Below are positions 10,637-20,523 of a DNA stretch of 64,000 nucleotides, piece by piece. The notes under the pieces were generated by a model, which worked only from the letters and a program-made list of their open reading frames with translations, was not told the origin of the DNA and did no database searches. Each line of letters opens with the position of its first letter. The first letter of the stretch is position 1. The stretch lies in the NCBI GenBank assembly GCA_009760855.2, contig WPIO01000024.1, positions 4,750,001 through 4,814,000 on the forward strand. Reading direction: 5' to 3'. A program made the translations under genes and the position numbers. This DNA is from Cristatella mucedo (Eukaryota; Bryozoa; Phylactolaemata; Cristatellidae).

Positions 10637-12085
10637 ATGCTTACAATTGAGAAAAGGCTGAACGTTTTGGAGGCTTTGAAATCAAAAAGGCAACGTGCTA
10701 TTCCTGAGGAGTTCAACCTAAGTCAGCCGACGATCTCCAAAATAAAGAAGGCAGAAAAAGACATGCACAGTGACGCACTAATCAGCTGAAATTTTAGCCG
10801 AAAAAGAAAATTTCAAAGTCCAGCCGAAGAAGATGCCGATGCGCTGATAGAATAGTTTCATTAAATGCCTCAGCACAATTCCTAGATCGATGACGCAATA
10901 ATGACCGAGAAGGCGCAGCAGCCAGCTGCGAAGCTCGGCTGTACGTGATTTTTCCAATAAATGTCTGGCTAGAGCGTCTTAAAATTCGTCATAGCATTAC
11001 GTTTATTAAGATTGGAGGTGACGTAGCTGTTGTAGTGCAGATCATAGCTGAGACGAAATTTGATTGCCAACGGCTCGGTCACCTTGATTTGAGAGTACGG
11101 TGCATCTGATATCTTTAATGCCAACGAAACAGGCCTGTTTGTTTTACAAATCGGCACACTCTGGCACTTTAGTTGTCACCGACACTCAACCAACTAGACC
11201 AACCAACCCAATCAACTAGTGAATAGACATCGAAAGATAGAATGACCGGGCTTCTTACCTGCAACGCTAATCGAAGCGAGCAAAGAATTGACTTACTAGA
11301 TACATTTGAGAACAGCGATGCATTTGAACTTGCTCGACCGCCTTTACCGTATTTCAGCAGTAGCAATGCTTGGGTGACTAGTCGAATTTGGGCTGCTATC
11401 TTCTTAAATTGTATTAGGAGCTTGGGAATCAAAAAATTACTCTGTTCACCGATAACGCGGCTAATCATCCAGAAGAAGTTCAGCTCAAGAATATTAGACT
11501 GGATTTATGGAACGTGACATCTCTTACACTGCCACCGGATCAAAGAATCATCCGTACCATGAAAGTCCACTACAGAACGCAAGTGATGAGGCAGTTGCTT
11601 CAGGCCATCGAAGAAGTATGCTCAAATATTGATTATGCAAATGCAAATGAAGTGCTAGTGGCCTTGCACAGGCTGAAGCAGGCATGTTTCCTGGAATCAC
11701 CAGCTACGATCCGAAACTGTCCCAGAAAAGCAGACTTTCCAAAAGTTGGTTCCGACGACAGTAAATACACTGTTCAGTCGATTCAAGAATCGGATTGCTA
11801 AACTGGGAGAAGCATTCACGAGATAATGAAATGATGATTTGAGGCTTTTGTAGACTGCGATCATTACAGTCGCACGCCAAGGCACGTTACCGATGCTGAA
11901 ATTTGCAAGCAAGTACAGTGGGAGGACAAAATTTGGAATGATAACGAAACAGAACAGCTTGATGAGATACAGTTGCCGAAATGATGAGATACAGTTACAC
12001 AGAGTAATGCGCAAAGAAACATTACATTCGCTGGCAACTGTTCGTGGTTACTCGGAGCAAAATCTTTCGGAATAAGTGTACTGTG
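10637..12085 (+). pseudogene. Tigger transposase pseudogene (CENP-B-like)
   Basis: Ordered pieces of a pogo/Tigger transposase, which binds the TIRs and cuts and pastes the element. At about 10637-10770 is a Psq-type helix-turn-helix (MLTIEKRLNVLEALKSK, SQPTISKIKK). At 10835-10945 is the CENP-B-type second DNA-binding part (EDADALIE, TEKAQQPAAKLGC), then WLERLKIRHSITFIKIGGD near 10965. At 11130-11510 are DDE-domain remnants (TGLF, RMTGLLTCNANRSEQ, NAWVTSRIW). At 11514-11640 is QRIIRTMKVHYRTQVMRQLL. In-frame stops and frameshifts separate the pieces, and the last catalytic acidic residues cannot be confirmed. C-terminal VTDAEICKQV and acidic residues lie near 11890-11970. Confidence 0.8.
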
Positions 12086-12655
12086 CAAATTGCAGATAAG
12101 ATGGAGAAAAATGCATCCCAAAATCACATCCAGCAAAGCGTTACAAACTTTTTTAGACAGTACTAGTATAGTTAGGTGTGCCTGGATTCTTTGGTTTTGT
12201 AATATTGAAAATAAAAATGTGCTGTAAATTGTTAAGGAATAATAGTCTCGCTCTGCATTTAGGAATACTCTGCCGTGAAAATGCCTATTTGCCGGATCGT
12301 GCATATAACCAGAGTCGACTGTACTCATAACAGTCGGTATCGCATCCTATAGATTATAACTGATTTGGGCCAAGCAAGGTTAGAAAGACAAGTGACCCTT
12401 TTTTAATTAGGAAACTCTCATGTAAATATCATAGTGTAAGTTTGCTGAAATCGACTCATTTATCTTGCTATAACATGGTCACTTACTTTTTGCCGTTCAA
12501 AATGGAACTCTTTGCACAGACTTCATATTGAGCTTTACGCAGTGCTATTTGGTATAATTTTCTATCGGTAGTTGAGAAATTACGATAAGGTTTCTAAGGA
12601 CAGCATTCCCTTGTTACCTATTATTTATTCCTAAGATGTATTATACTAAACAGCT

Positions 12656-12802
12656 TAAATATAAATAAATATAATTCATTTGTATAGCGCCCCAAGAGAA
12701 CTTAATCTCTATTCAGGCGCTTTACATATGCCTCGGGGCTCGAGCCCACGACCTCAGCCAGACCTTGGCCGGGGCGAGCGCCTTAAACGCTGGACCAATC
12801 CA
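12656..12802 (-). mobile_element. SINE-1 copy (tRNA-derived, LINE-A-like tail)
   Basis: On the minus strand: a tRNA-like head with GGTCCAGCGTTTAAGG and box-B-like GTGGGCTCGAGCCCCGAGGC, then GCATATGTAAAGCGCCTGAA, the AGAGA...TCTCT hairpin, GGGGCGCTATACAAATGAAT and an ATTT-rich tail. The tail is homologous to the LINE-A terminus. Other copies are at 34.3, 42.6 and 62.5 kb. Confidence 0.9.
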
Positions 12803-13460
12803 GATCAATATTGTGCCAAGGCAGTCCCAAACTTTGCCTTCGATGTTGGGTTTGAGGTTGTTTGTTTAGGTTGTACAGAATAACCTAACCTTATTACCTA
12901 CGTGATAACTTTGCGTGCCATTTTTAATAAAAAATAATGTCCCTAAGCCTTATTTTGCATAGCAGCCTAAAAACCTTTGTCCATCAAAGATCTTTGGAAC
13001 TCACCGCTGGAGAATAAATAGCCAATAGTTAATGACAACCAACATAACATAATTATAACATAACATAATTTTATAAGCAAGCCAGATCATTTATCTAGTT
13101 TTTACGCCTAGATAGGCGAAAAAACATACAAGAACATAGTTAGTGCTTCTATTAATTATGAAACTTAGCTTGCAACGCGTGCTGAATCATGCAGACGTAA
13201 GTATGCTACAAATGCAGTACAAAAAGGCAACTTCACGTAGTTGCAAAGCAAATGAAGCGGAATAGACACTTTAACAAAAGTGAATATGTTTTTATAACTA
13301 ATTAATTTGAATCAATTCAAGAATACCTACCTGCTCGTATTTTGGTGGGTGAACTTGAATTTAATGCACTTCTCAGTCCATCGCTTGGCAATCGCGAAGC
13401 TTGATCACTTTCCTGGCCCACTGTCCTCAGTTTTTCCGTTGCTAAGGACCTAGATGTCAC
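12803..13460. other. No gene recognised; intron or 3' flank of ZP gene
   Basis: AT-rich. The next ZP exon (last cysteines, furin site, membrane anchor) should lie on the minus strand in this direction but was not found. Short AACATAAC repeats lie near 13038-13070. Confidence 0.45.
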
Positions 13461-13587
13461 CAATCTTGCACGGCATTCAAGTGAAACATATCCATCATAC
13501 CCCGTGAACGTGAAAGCCGGATATTGGAACTGGTATTTACTTTGGCCTGAAGAATCAATTATCTTTACCCAGTCTGCAGCTGGGAGG
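13461..13587 (-). CDS. ZP domain exon, C-terminal half
   Basis: This 127-bp exon is read as LPAADWVKIIDSSG ... YQFQYPAFTFTGYDGYVSLE ... CRARL. The F.F..F.F......V.L.C pattern is typical of the ZP-C subdomain, which with ZP-N drives extracellular polymerisation of ZP proteins such as uromodulin. Acceptor TTTGTAG lies just before 13587; donor GTGACA follows 13461. It starts in phase 2, matching the phase-2 end of the exon at 18004-18192, and ends in phase 0. The domain's usual cysteine after the xxNG motif is not seen at this junction. The acceptor tract is weak and an alternative (TTCTTCAG, about 38 bases downstream) would not fit the phase. Confidence 0.65.
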
Positions 13588-14657
13588 CTACAAAGGTTTC
13601 CCAGTAACAATTTCAATGCAAGACACATGAAACCTTAGTTTTCCGTATTCACAATGAAGTAAAAAACGACAAGCTTCTTTTTGTGCACTATAATAATCTA
13701 TAAAATGGGTGCACCTTTTCTAATATTTCCTCATAGTTTTTCTCAATCTGGTAATTAATTTTCAGTACAGGTCTAAGACTTAGAAAGTGAAACTAGAGCT
13801 TTTTTCGTTGAAATTCTCGGGTATAAATTATGCTTAATCTCGACATGCCTTCTATATGCTCTTTTTGCATTCAGAGTCTTGCGAGCAAGTAGAGAGAATC
13901 ATTTTTGGTGTTATAGAAAATAGACATATGTGTTATCATTTACTTATCGCTACCTGGAATTTTACAAAAGGAGGCGGCCTAGATTTTGGCTGAAATCATG
14001 CAGTAATGCCTACGAAATGTGGACCGAAATTTTTAGTATTATGCTGCATTTTTTCTTACTACGTAATTTTTAAATTATGCAGTAAACATTTTCCATTATA
14101 TCACACTGCTTAGCTTGGGCAACTGCATCATTTATCATGTAATGTAGATATTGTCACGAGTTTGTGGTGAGATTGATAAAGAAAAGCTCACAGCTCTTCG
14201 TTCGTTCTGATGAATGGGAAAATGCGCAGCTACTGAATGAAGGGAAAGTCCGAAGTCCCAAATAAGTAAATAAAACTGCATTTAACTTCAGGTTTTGCTA
14301 ATAGAACGATTTCGCGCACTCTTAATATTTTTCATAGAGACTATTGGTACAGAAACACGTGGGTCAAATTACCACCGGACCGGCGGACCGCCCGTACTAG
14401 TAGCCTCGTCCAGGACTTAGTACACCTACGTATATATGCAAGTCCTTTTACAAACTGAGCTAATTAATCTCGAATTCAATTCAACTCGTCACTTTGTTCT
14501 TGCCCGCAGACATTGAATTTAAAAGAATTCGGAACGCTACTATAACAATGTCACGTTCTCTAAATTCTTCAGGTACGAGCATTTCAACAACTACTTTGGC
14601 TTTCGGATATAGTCTGTAATATTGGTTAGGCAGAAAGAACGAGAGCAGTAACTCAAC
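13588..14657. other. No gene recognised; probable intron
   Basis: AT-rich unique sequence inside the inferred ZP gene. No exon or repeat identified. Confidence 0.45.
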
Positions 14658-15598
14658 AATAATGTCTATGTATCTCCGTCTGTAACTCCACAAAGCAAAA
14701 AGACTATGTGGGCATTAGGCGGGAGAGTTTTTTATAGCCCACTCACAGCCGTAGCTGTTTTCGGTACGCATTGGGTAGTCGGCAGACTTGCTCTCACCCG
14801 ACAAAGAGAAAGTGGGTAGGAGCAGAATTAGGAGGACAGTTGCTGTAGTGAGTAACATGGAATCAGCAGCTCAGGACGGCTGGAAAGGAAGTGCCATAAT
14901 CGGCAACATAAAAGTAGTTGTCGTGGTGTAAGAGTCGTGGGAGCGAGTTTCACAGTCTATGACCTGCAAAGCTAAAGCTTCTGTTGCCAAAGATGCTTAA
15001 GCGGATGAATGTAACAGTTAATGTATTGTACACACAGGACCTGAGGGCACGAGGAGGCTGAAACTGGTGCAGCAGTTCAGCTAGATGTGGAAGAGCCAAG
15101 CCGTGGCGGGCCTTTTGGGTCAGCATAAGAACTTTGATCGTTATCCATCGATCAACTGGCAGACATCCGAGCTCTTTTAGCGAAGGAGACACGTGGTCAC
15201 ACGTCTGGGACTTGAAAACTAGCCTTGCAGCCATAATGATAGCCATTTGCAGTGGCCCTAGTTACTTTTTTCGTAGCCCAGCCAAAAGGGAATTACAATA
15301 ATGAAGCCAAGACAGAACTAGGGAGCTAGTTAAATCTTTTGCCAGCCACTGAGAAAGACAGCTCCGAATCTTTTATAGCGATCGGACGTGATGGCTAGCT
15401 GTAGCAGCAGTCTTCTGAATGAAGCTTTTAAAATTGAGGCAGCTGTCGAAAACGAAATCTAAATTTCGAGCACGTGGCGATATTTGCACAGCATCACCTA
15501 TTAGAAGAGCAAAGCCTTTTAATCAAGCCACACGTTTAGGGTGACTTATGAGCAGCAGCTCGGTTTTATAGTCATTTAGTTTGAAGAAGTATTCCTAC
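14658..15598 (-). mobile_element. LINE-B 3' fragment
   Basis: The minus strand reads the post-RT part of [65 protein letters not shown], then GNRSFSFAGHR. Its 3' end lies toward 14658 (CTCCGTCTGTAACTCCAC on the plus strand). The upstream side reaches the ...ELLL(I)GHPK region at about 15.55 kb. Stops and indels are present; no RT palm. Confidence 0.85.
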
Positions 15599-15607
15599 AT
15601 CCGGGAT

Positions 15608-16045
15608 CGGACCGCCGATTGGTATCGACTAATGGTGACATCGGAAATTATGCAGTGCAGGTCCCGTTTGGAATAGCATATTCGAGGCACCTCATAAAAA
15701 TTCTCAGTGAAGATAGCAGCAGAATAAAAAATAAATAAAATAAAATAAAATCTTAGCTGCTTAAACAACCTCTTTTTGTATAGCGGCATAAGAGCCTTGA
15801 CGGCTATCACCATCGCTTGCAGTGGCGATAAAGGATCGCCCACCACCGAAATCAAACCCTCGACCTCGGGACCAAGGTCATTAAAGCAACCGCCTTACCT
15901 AGTGTGCCATCGCGGCTACCCGAAGGTATCATGGAGAAGTCTGGTAAAGGTCCATACCCTTCGAGTCGCCCGACGTAGCTCTCTGGCACAGGAAGGAATG
16001 TTAGCTGCCAGCCGAAGTATGATGCAAATCCAGCGTTCACTGTTG
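15608..16045. repeat. REP-C copy, split by SINE-2
   Basis: The flanks 15608-15725 and 15918-16045 together align with a single uninterrupted block at 45826-46045 (shared GTGACATCG / GTGACGTCG, AGGTCCCG, GCAGCAGAAT / GCAGCGGAAT, AAGGTCCA, GAGTCGCCCGA). The family is unknown and no coding is evident. Confidence 0.65.
15726..15917 (-). mobile_element. SINE-2 copy inserted into REP-C
   Basis: A full-looking SINE-2 on the minus strand with head GTAGCCGCGATGGCACACTA, body GGTGGGCGATCCTTTATCGC and an A/T-rich tail (plus strand AAAAAATAAATAAAATAAAA). Its ends are set by comparison with the uninterrupted REP-C at 45941/45942. Confidence 0.85.
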
Positions 16046-16477
16046 CTTTTAGCTAATTCCAATAAGATTCAAGATTTAGAAATTGCATAATTTGTCAAAT
16101 GAAAAATACGTTCCTTAGATTAATTATGGTGACTAAATTTAAGGTATTTCTTACACCGCTTTCCAGAACTGATTAATTAATTCATATCCAGATATTTGCT
16201 TTTCAGCCATGTGGACAAATTGGGCTACGCAGGCCTATGAAAATGCTTGTTTTATCTCTAAATAATAAATATGCCCTCTACTCTCGAAGAGAACTGTGAC
16301 TGCTAGCACGTATCACACAAGAGAAAATGCTTCATTACGTGTGCAAGCGATTAAATAGCTTGCTCAAAATTTGCAGCCAAGTTAAATAGATGAAGTAGGG
16401 GTACATGCATTGTAATTTATACATACAAATAGCGACTGCGATAGTAATTCTATGAAGAACTTGTATTCTATTAGGCA

Positions 16478-16482
<5 letters not shown>

Positions 16483-16516
<34 letters not shown>
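16483..16516. repeat. (TA)n microsatellite
   Basis: About 34 bases of TA repeat. Confidence 0.95.
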
Positions 16517-16519
<3 letters not shown>

Positions 16520-16561
16520 GACAATAGCGTCGTTCCACCCACTTTTCAGAAACTAAGTGTT

Positions 16562-17268
16562 TAACAATACTTAAAACTAGCCTCAAATCCTTGGAGACCA
16601 TGCCTTTAGTAGCTACGCTCCCAAAGCCTGAAATTCATTTCCGTCTGCTCGAGAAATCTCGTGATTGGTCCACACTAAAAAAAAATTACAACGCATTTAT
16701 ATGTGACAGCATTCAATGGGTCCCTGTGATTCGTCATTCATGGGCTTCTGCCTGCTAACACTGTTTCACGCTGTCACTAACCACACTTGCATGTTCACCC
16801 TGTGCTCGTCACCACTAACCATATTGTTTATTTTTTATTGAGCATGATACCACTAATCATTCGATCGCGCTTCTTTTGCAGCAAATATAAAGCCCAACAA
16901 CAGCTCTCGTCTTTTTTCTCGCTCTGCCACTTTGGCGGACGAGTTGCGGGCAGACGACATGCGATAGGATAAAGAAAAATTGCGAAAGAAAAAGATCAGG
17001 ATCAGGGCGAAGTGAACAGACTTTCGGTCTAGCGACGCCCGGCCACGTTGAGCCGGCGCGCCGCTGCTGCCCCTTAGCCCGACCAGGACGCCGCCGGAAG
17101 TCCTACGCCACCTCGAGCCCGCCAGCTATGCTATTACCAGTTACGCAGGTGCTATTAGGGCAGCCATCCTTCGGCGCCGCTCTTTTACTTCCGTCGTCTT
17201 GAGGTCGCAGTTCACGATATCGAGTTCTCCAAGGGTGCTATATCAAGTTCATTATTATTATTAATAGT
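16562..17268 (+). mobile_element. LINE-A 3' fragment, interrupted
   Basis: Starts in the ORF end (CTCAAATCCTTGGAGACC, TACGCTCCCAAAGCCTGAAA), runs through the 3' UTR to TTTGCAGCAAATATAAAGC at 16893, breaks, and resumes at about 17222 with GAGTTCTCCAAGGGTGC and an ATT tail. The hairpin is therefore split by the GC-rich insert listed separately. Confidence 0.8.
16894..17221. repeat. GC-rich insert inside LINE-A hairpin
   Basis: About 328 bases of GC-rich DNA (for example GAGCCGGCGCGCCGCTGCTG) lie exactly where the LINE-A hairpin arm and loop should be. No TIRs, tail or ORF signature was recognised. Composition differs sharply from the AT-rich surroundings. Confidence 0.55.
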
Positions 17269-18003
17269 AGCAGAATTATTATTATTTTAATAGATCAGTT
17301 GACACCTTCCGAGACAACTAGAATGGCTTCCCACTTTAGGAAGCACCACGAAACTGGATCTGCACTGACACACTGGCTTCTGCCCGTTGGTAATTCTAAC
17401 TAAATCACTGACAGTTCGAGAACATGACTCCAGTAATGTAGTCTGGTGATAAAGCCACAAAGCCATCATGGCATACCGGAAATAAGGCGTGTGAAATCCA
17501 TAACGGCTTCATTAGCTCTATTTGAACAAGGCTGCAAGCTCAACTATTTTGAATAATTTAGCCATCTAGCGGATTATTGAACTTTTTCTGTGAATCTGCA
17601 CTTTGATGCTGTATTGAGGAAAATTGTTAGAAACCATTAACTCTGTATCCCATTGAATAAGTCCACACCCACAAATTCACTTATGCTAAGATTGGAACGT
17701 GCATATCTTCCCCATGACCAGGTGCATACTCATATTGGCATTCATTTTGACTAGTAGTACTACTCTTCCAATAACCATTGTTCCAAGACGAAATAGGTGA
17801 CGGTAATAGAGGGAATCTTTCTAAGCAACTTCTTTGCAATGTATTTTTTTCATTGCCTCACCACATTGACGTTAGTAAGTTATTAGCTAGAACTGCTTTC
17901 AGTGCATTGTGCTTTTAAACTTCTCTGACCACTTCAAAAACAATCAATGACCAAAAATAATCGGATACCAGCTGGCTTTTGTTAAGGCCATCACGATGCT
18001 CAC
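17269..18003. other. No gene assigned; probable intron
   Basis: The minus ORF 17469-17287 has cysteines (VCQCRSSF) but no recognisable domain, and no phase-2 exon between the two ZP-C exons is needed, because those two join directly. Confidence 0.45.
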
Positions 18004-18192
18004 CCGTTTGTTATAAGATCAACTGATTCGATCTCCGTCGAATCTTGAGGTCGGACTGAGCAGTTTTCCACAGAAAACTTCAGATCGACATCCTGAGAAC
18101 TTAGTGAAAGTTCTGCATACAAAACGTAGCCCTCCACTGTGGTATCATCGCTCATTATACTGGTACAGTTGGCGTCATAGCAGAGTCGGATG
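18004..18192 (-). CDS. ZP domain exon, linker to ZP-C
   Basis: This 189-bp exon reads IRLCYDANCTSIMSDD, VEGYVLYAELSLSSQDVDLK, FSVENCSVRPQD, IESVDLITNG. The GY.LYAE.....D..L.F.VENC..RP.......DLI.NG order is a strong ZP-C signature. Acceptor TTATATTTCAG ends just before 18192 and the donor is GTGAGC after 18004; both junctions are phase 2. The phase fits the exon at 13461-13587 downstream but not the ZP-N exon upstream (phase 0 end), so one exon is missing between them. Role: polymerising extracellular or membrane-bound glycoprotein. Confidence 0.78.
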
Positions 18193-18640
18193 CTGAAATA
18201 TAATAATCCCACGGATATAACCAAGAAATATATTGCTACCAATTCTATAACGCTTGCTGGTGTCTAGAATCAGGAAGGATAATAATAATCTGCCTATGCA
18301 CTGCACTATGCCGTTATTGTCTTTGAATTTTTAGCTCGAGACCAAGGGACCAAGGTGATAAACATACTTAACGCTTGACTAGGCGTATTTGAGCTTTATA
18401 AGAACGTGTATTTGCAGAATCGACGTCTACAGCCAGGTTTCTTATTACTATACTTATTATTTTGGTATAGTGTTTGGCCTGCTGAAGTTATGCATTTGGA
18501 TTCTTTATTCTTTTTGCTGAGTTTAACCAGTCTAAAGAGTTTTTTATTACCTATCTACGTCAATTTTTCTTCTACACACTATTTAAACTGCTATCGACTA
18601 TTTTTCTTATCTGATGCATGCGGTGCCGATGCAAACAGTT

Positions 18641-19262
18641 CTGGCTGGGCTACCGAAAAAGCAACTAGGCCACTGCAAATGGCTATCAGTATGGCTACAA
18701 GGCTAGTTTTCAAATCCCAGAGGTTGAGCACGTTACTCTTTCGCTAAAAGGGCGAGGATGTCTACCAGTTGATCAAAGGATACAGAGCTAAGTTTTAACG
18801 TTGACCCACAGGACCCGCAAAAGATTGGCTCTTCCGTACCTAGCTGAACTGCTGCACCAGTTTTAGCCTCCTCGTGCCCTCACGTCCTGTATGAACAATA
18901 AATTAGCTGTTCCGCTCCTCCACCCAAAGGCCTTTGCTGACAGTAGCTTTTTCTCTGCAGGTCCTAAACTGTGTAACTCAATTCCACGATTCTTACGCAA
19001 TGTAAACCACTCTCCTGCTGCCGACTATGGCTCATCCTTTCCAGCGGTCCTGAGCTGCTATTTCCTTTCTACTCACTACATCGACTGGTCTCCTGACTCT
19101 GCCATGCTTCCCACTTTCTATTTGCTGCGTGAGACGAAGTCTGCTGGCTACCGAATGCGTACCGAAAGATGCTTAGGCTGTGAGAATGCTATACAAATAT
19201 CCTGCGTAACACCACCTAGTCTTTGTGAGTTTTTAGAGTTACAGATGGAGATGCATTACATA
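18641..19262 (+). mobile_element. LINE-B 3' fragment
   Basis: The plus strand reads (with frameshifts) the LINE-B post-RT region, [29 protein letters not shown], then the HQF...RALTSC-like block, DSSFFSAGPKLCNSIPRFLR, and the 3' end with CGAATGCGTACCGAAAGATG and GGAGTTACAGATGGAGATGC-like sequence. A broken, 5'-truncated copy. Confidence 0.85.
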
Positions 19263-19556
19263 ACATCACAAATGTGTATGTACAAAATAACTTGCAAAAA
19301 TTGTGGCTTGGATTCGTGCTTAAGTTATTTAACTTGCTTACCTCCAAGCACACCTCTCGAGAGTACAAAAGAGTTCAGCTACTCAGAACGCTTAAGACCT
19401 TTTTTATTTACAGACTCCGTATACCTGAAACTTTTGCCAATCTGAAATATTCTGCTGCGCTTGAGAGCCTATCCGTTTTCATTTCTGGTCATGTAATTTG
19501 TAGTAACACCTCGTCTAAACCACCACCTTACATATGCCTAAGTTTTGTGGTTACGG
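19263..19556. other. No gene recognised
   Basis: The plus ORF 19274-19630 shows no family signature and runs into LINE-A antisense sequence. Confidence 0.4.
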
Positions 19557-20070
19557 CTCGGTTTTCAAAGAATTTCAGATTCGTAAGAGACAAAGCTAAG
19601 CAACTTGAGTCACGGGATCCGGTGGCCTGATTATGGAGTAGTACTGATTCGTCCGCCTAAGCCAATAGATAGAAGAGACTTAAAAGTGAGTAACGCAACC
19701 TTGAAGTCCAGACAAGCTGCTTGATGATTGGGAGCTAATGCAAAGAGGCAAGAGGTCGAGTAACATGGCGCCTAATATGCTGGTCAAGACAAAGAACACG
19801 CGTAGCTCCAATGTTATAATCCTAGATTAATCGCCTGATAGTTGAGGCCGTTATAACTGTAAGACGTGAGCTACACAAGTCGAGAAGTGATGTCAGAAAA
19901 TCAGCATACAAACTTGGATGCGGCTAGCTGTTCTAAGCAGACCCAAATTATTAGCAACGTTAGGTGGGTTAAAGTAGACAGACTTAACTTTGGAACCGAT
20001 GCGATTAGCTAGTAAGAGGTCACGTTTGTAATAATAATTGCAATAAACTTTATAAAGCGCCCTCAGAGAA
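19557..20070 (-). mobile_element. Old LINE-A copy plus second LINE-A tail
   Basis: On the minus strand, 19557-19910 is a very diverged LINE-A ORF end (plus-strand traces TTAAAAGTGAGTAACGCAAC, CGAGTAACATGGCG, ACAAGTCGAGAAGTGATGTC). A separate younger tail at about 20028-20070 (AATAATAATTGCAATAAACT, then AAAGCGCCCTCAGAGAA) abuts it. Confidence 0.65.
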
Positions 20071-20516
20071 TGTTCGCAAGATCTTCGATTTTCATAAGAG
20101 TTCTGCGACTGACAACAAACAAGTGTGAATGCGCTCTATATCTTGAGAGGCGACGGTCTATTACAGAGTTTTCTGTCAGCCAACAGTGGGTGGCAGCAAT
20201 TCATGAAGACGGGGAATTGTGCTGCTATAGCAGCGGGAAAGAAAACACAGACAAAAGTGGCACCGAGCAGCAAGCCAGCTGCCATTTTTTACTCAGTGAA
20301 GCTGCTTGCCTCAAGCTAGTTGAGCCAATGCTTGCAGGCGCTGTAGTGAACGTGATAGGAACTGTCTTCACGGATGCTGAGGACCAACTTCGTCGCCCAA
20401 TAATACAAGTAAATGGAATGTTGACTGTGGTGGCAAACTGTATACCGGAGTTCTTGATATGGCTCCCTTGGCTGATAACCGCGTTCCTGTACTTTATGCC
20501 TCCGCTATCTTCCTGA
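20070..20516 (+). CDS. Unrecognised ORF, possible terminal exon
   Basis: An open frame of 148 codons on the plus strand, opposite to all other host exons here. It is not assignable to the repeats around it. The middle (SEAACLKLVEP, AGAVVNVIGTVFTDAEDQL, RRPIIQVNGMLTV) alternates like beta strands and loosely recalls an OB fold; this is only a visual impression. The C-terminus is hydrophobic (FLIWLPWLITAFLYF). The TGA stop is followed within a few bases by AATAAA at about 20519. A possible splice acceptor (GGTCTATTACAG) near 20166 would make only the later part coding. The ATG lies almost inside a LINE-A tail, so the N-terminus is doubtful. It may be a host exon, a retrocopy or chance. Confidence 0.3.
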   Translation: MFARSSIFIRVLRLTTNKCECALYLERRRSITEFSVSQQWVAAIHEDGELCCYSSGKENTDKSGTEQQASCHFLLSEAACLKLVEPMLAGAVVNVIGTVFTDAEDQLRRPIIQVNGMLTVVANCIPEFLIWLPWLITAFLYFMPPLSS

Positions 20517-20523
20517 AAAATAA

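Larger units (their letters stand above)
9921..12323 (+). mobile_element. pogo/Tigger-type DNA transposon, decayed
   Basis: Bounded by TA and inverted ends: CAGTTGACTCCGC at 9923 and, on the other strand, CAGTCGACTCTGG ending at 12321, each next to TA, the usual Tigger target. Inside is a broken transposase gene in plus orientation. Length is about 2.4 kb, near the family's usual size. The 5' stretch before the ORF (about 0.7 kb) is longer than expected and holds a purine-rich block and a short LINE-A tail trace, so it may contain secondary insertions. Many stops and frameshifts; inactive. Confidence 0.8.

Noticed and set aside
13317-13460. Continuation of the ZP-C frame past the donor
   Set aside because: The frame stays open (VTSRSLATEKL...) but the ZP cysteine pattern stops at CRARL, where a GT donor lies.
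17287-17469. Cysteine-bearing minus ORF between two ZP exons
   Set aside because: The flanking ZP exons join directly in phase 2, and this ORF has no ZP motif or convincing splice sites.
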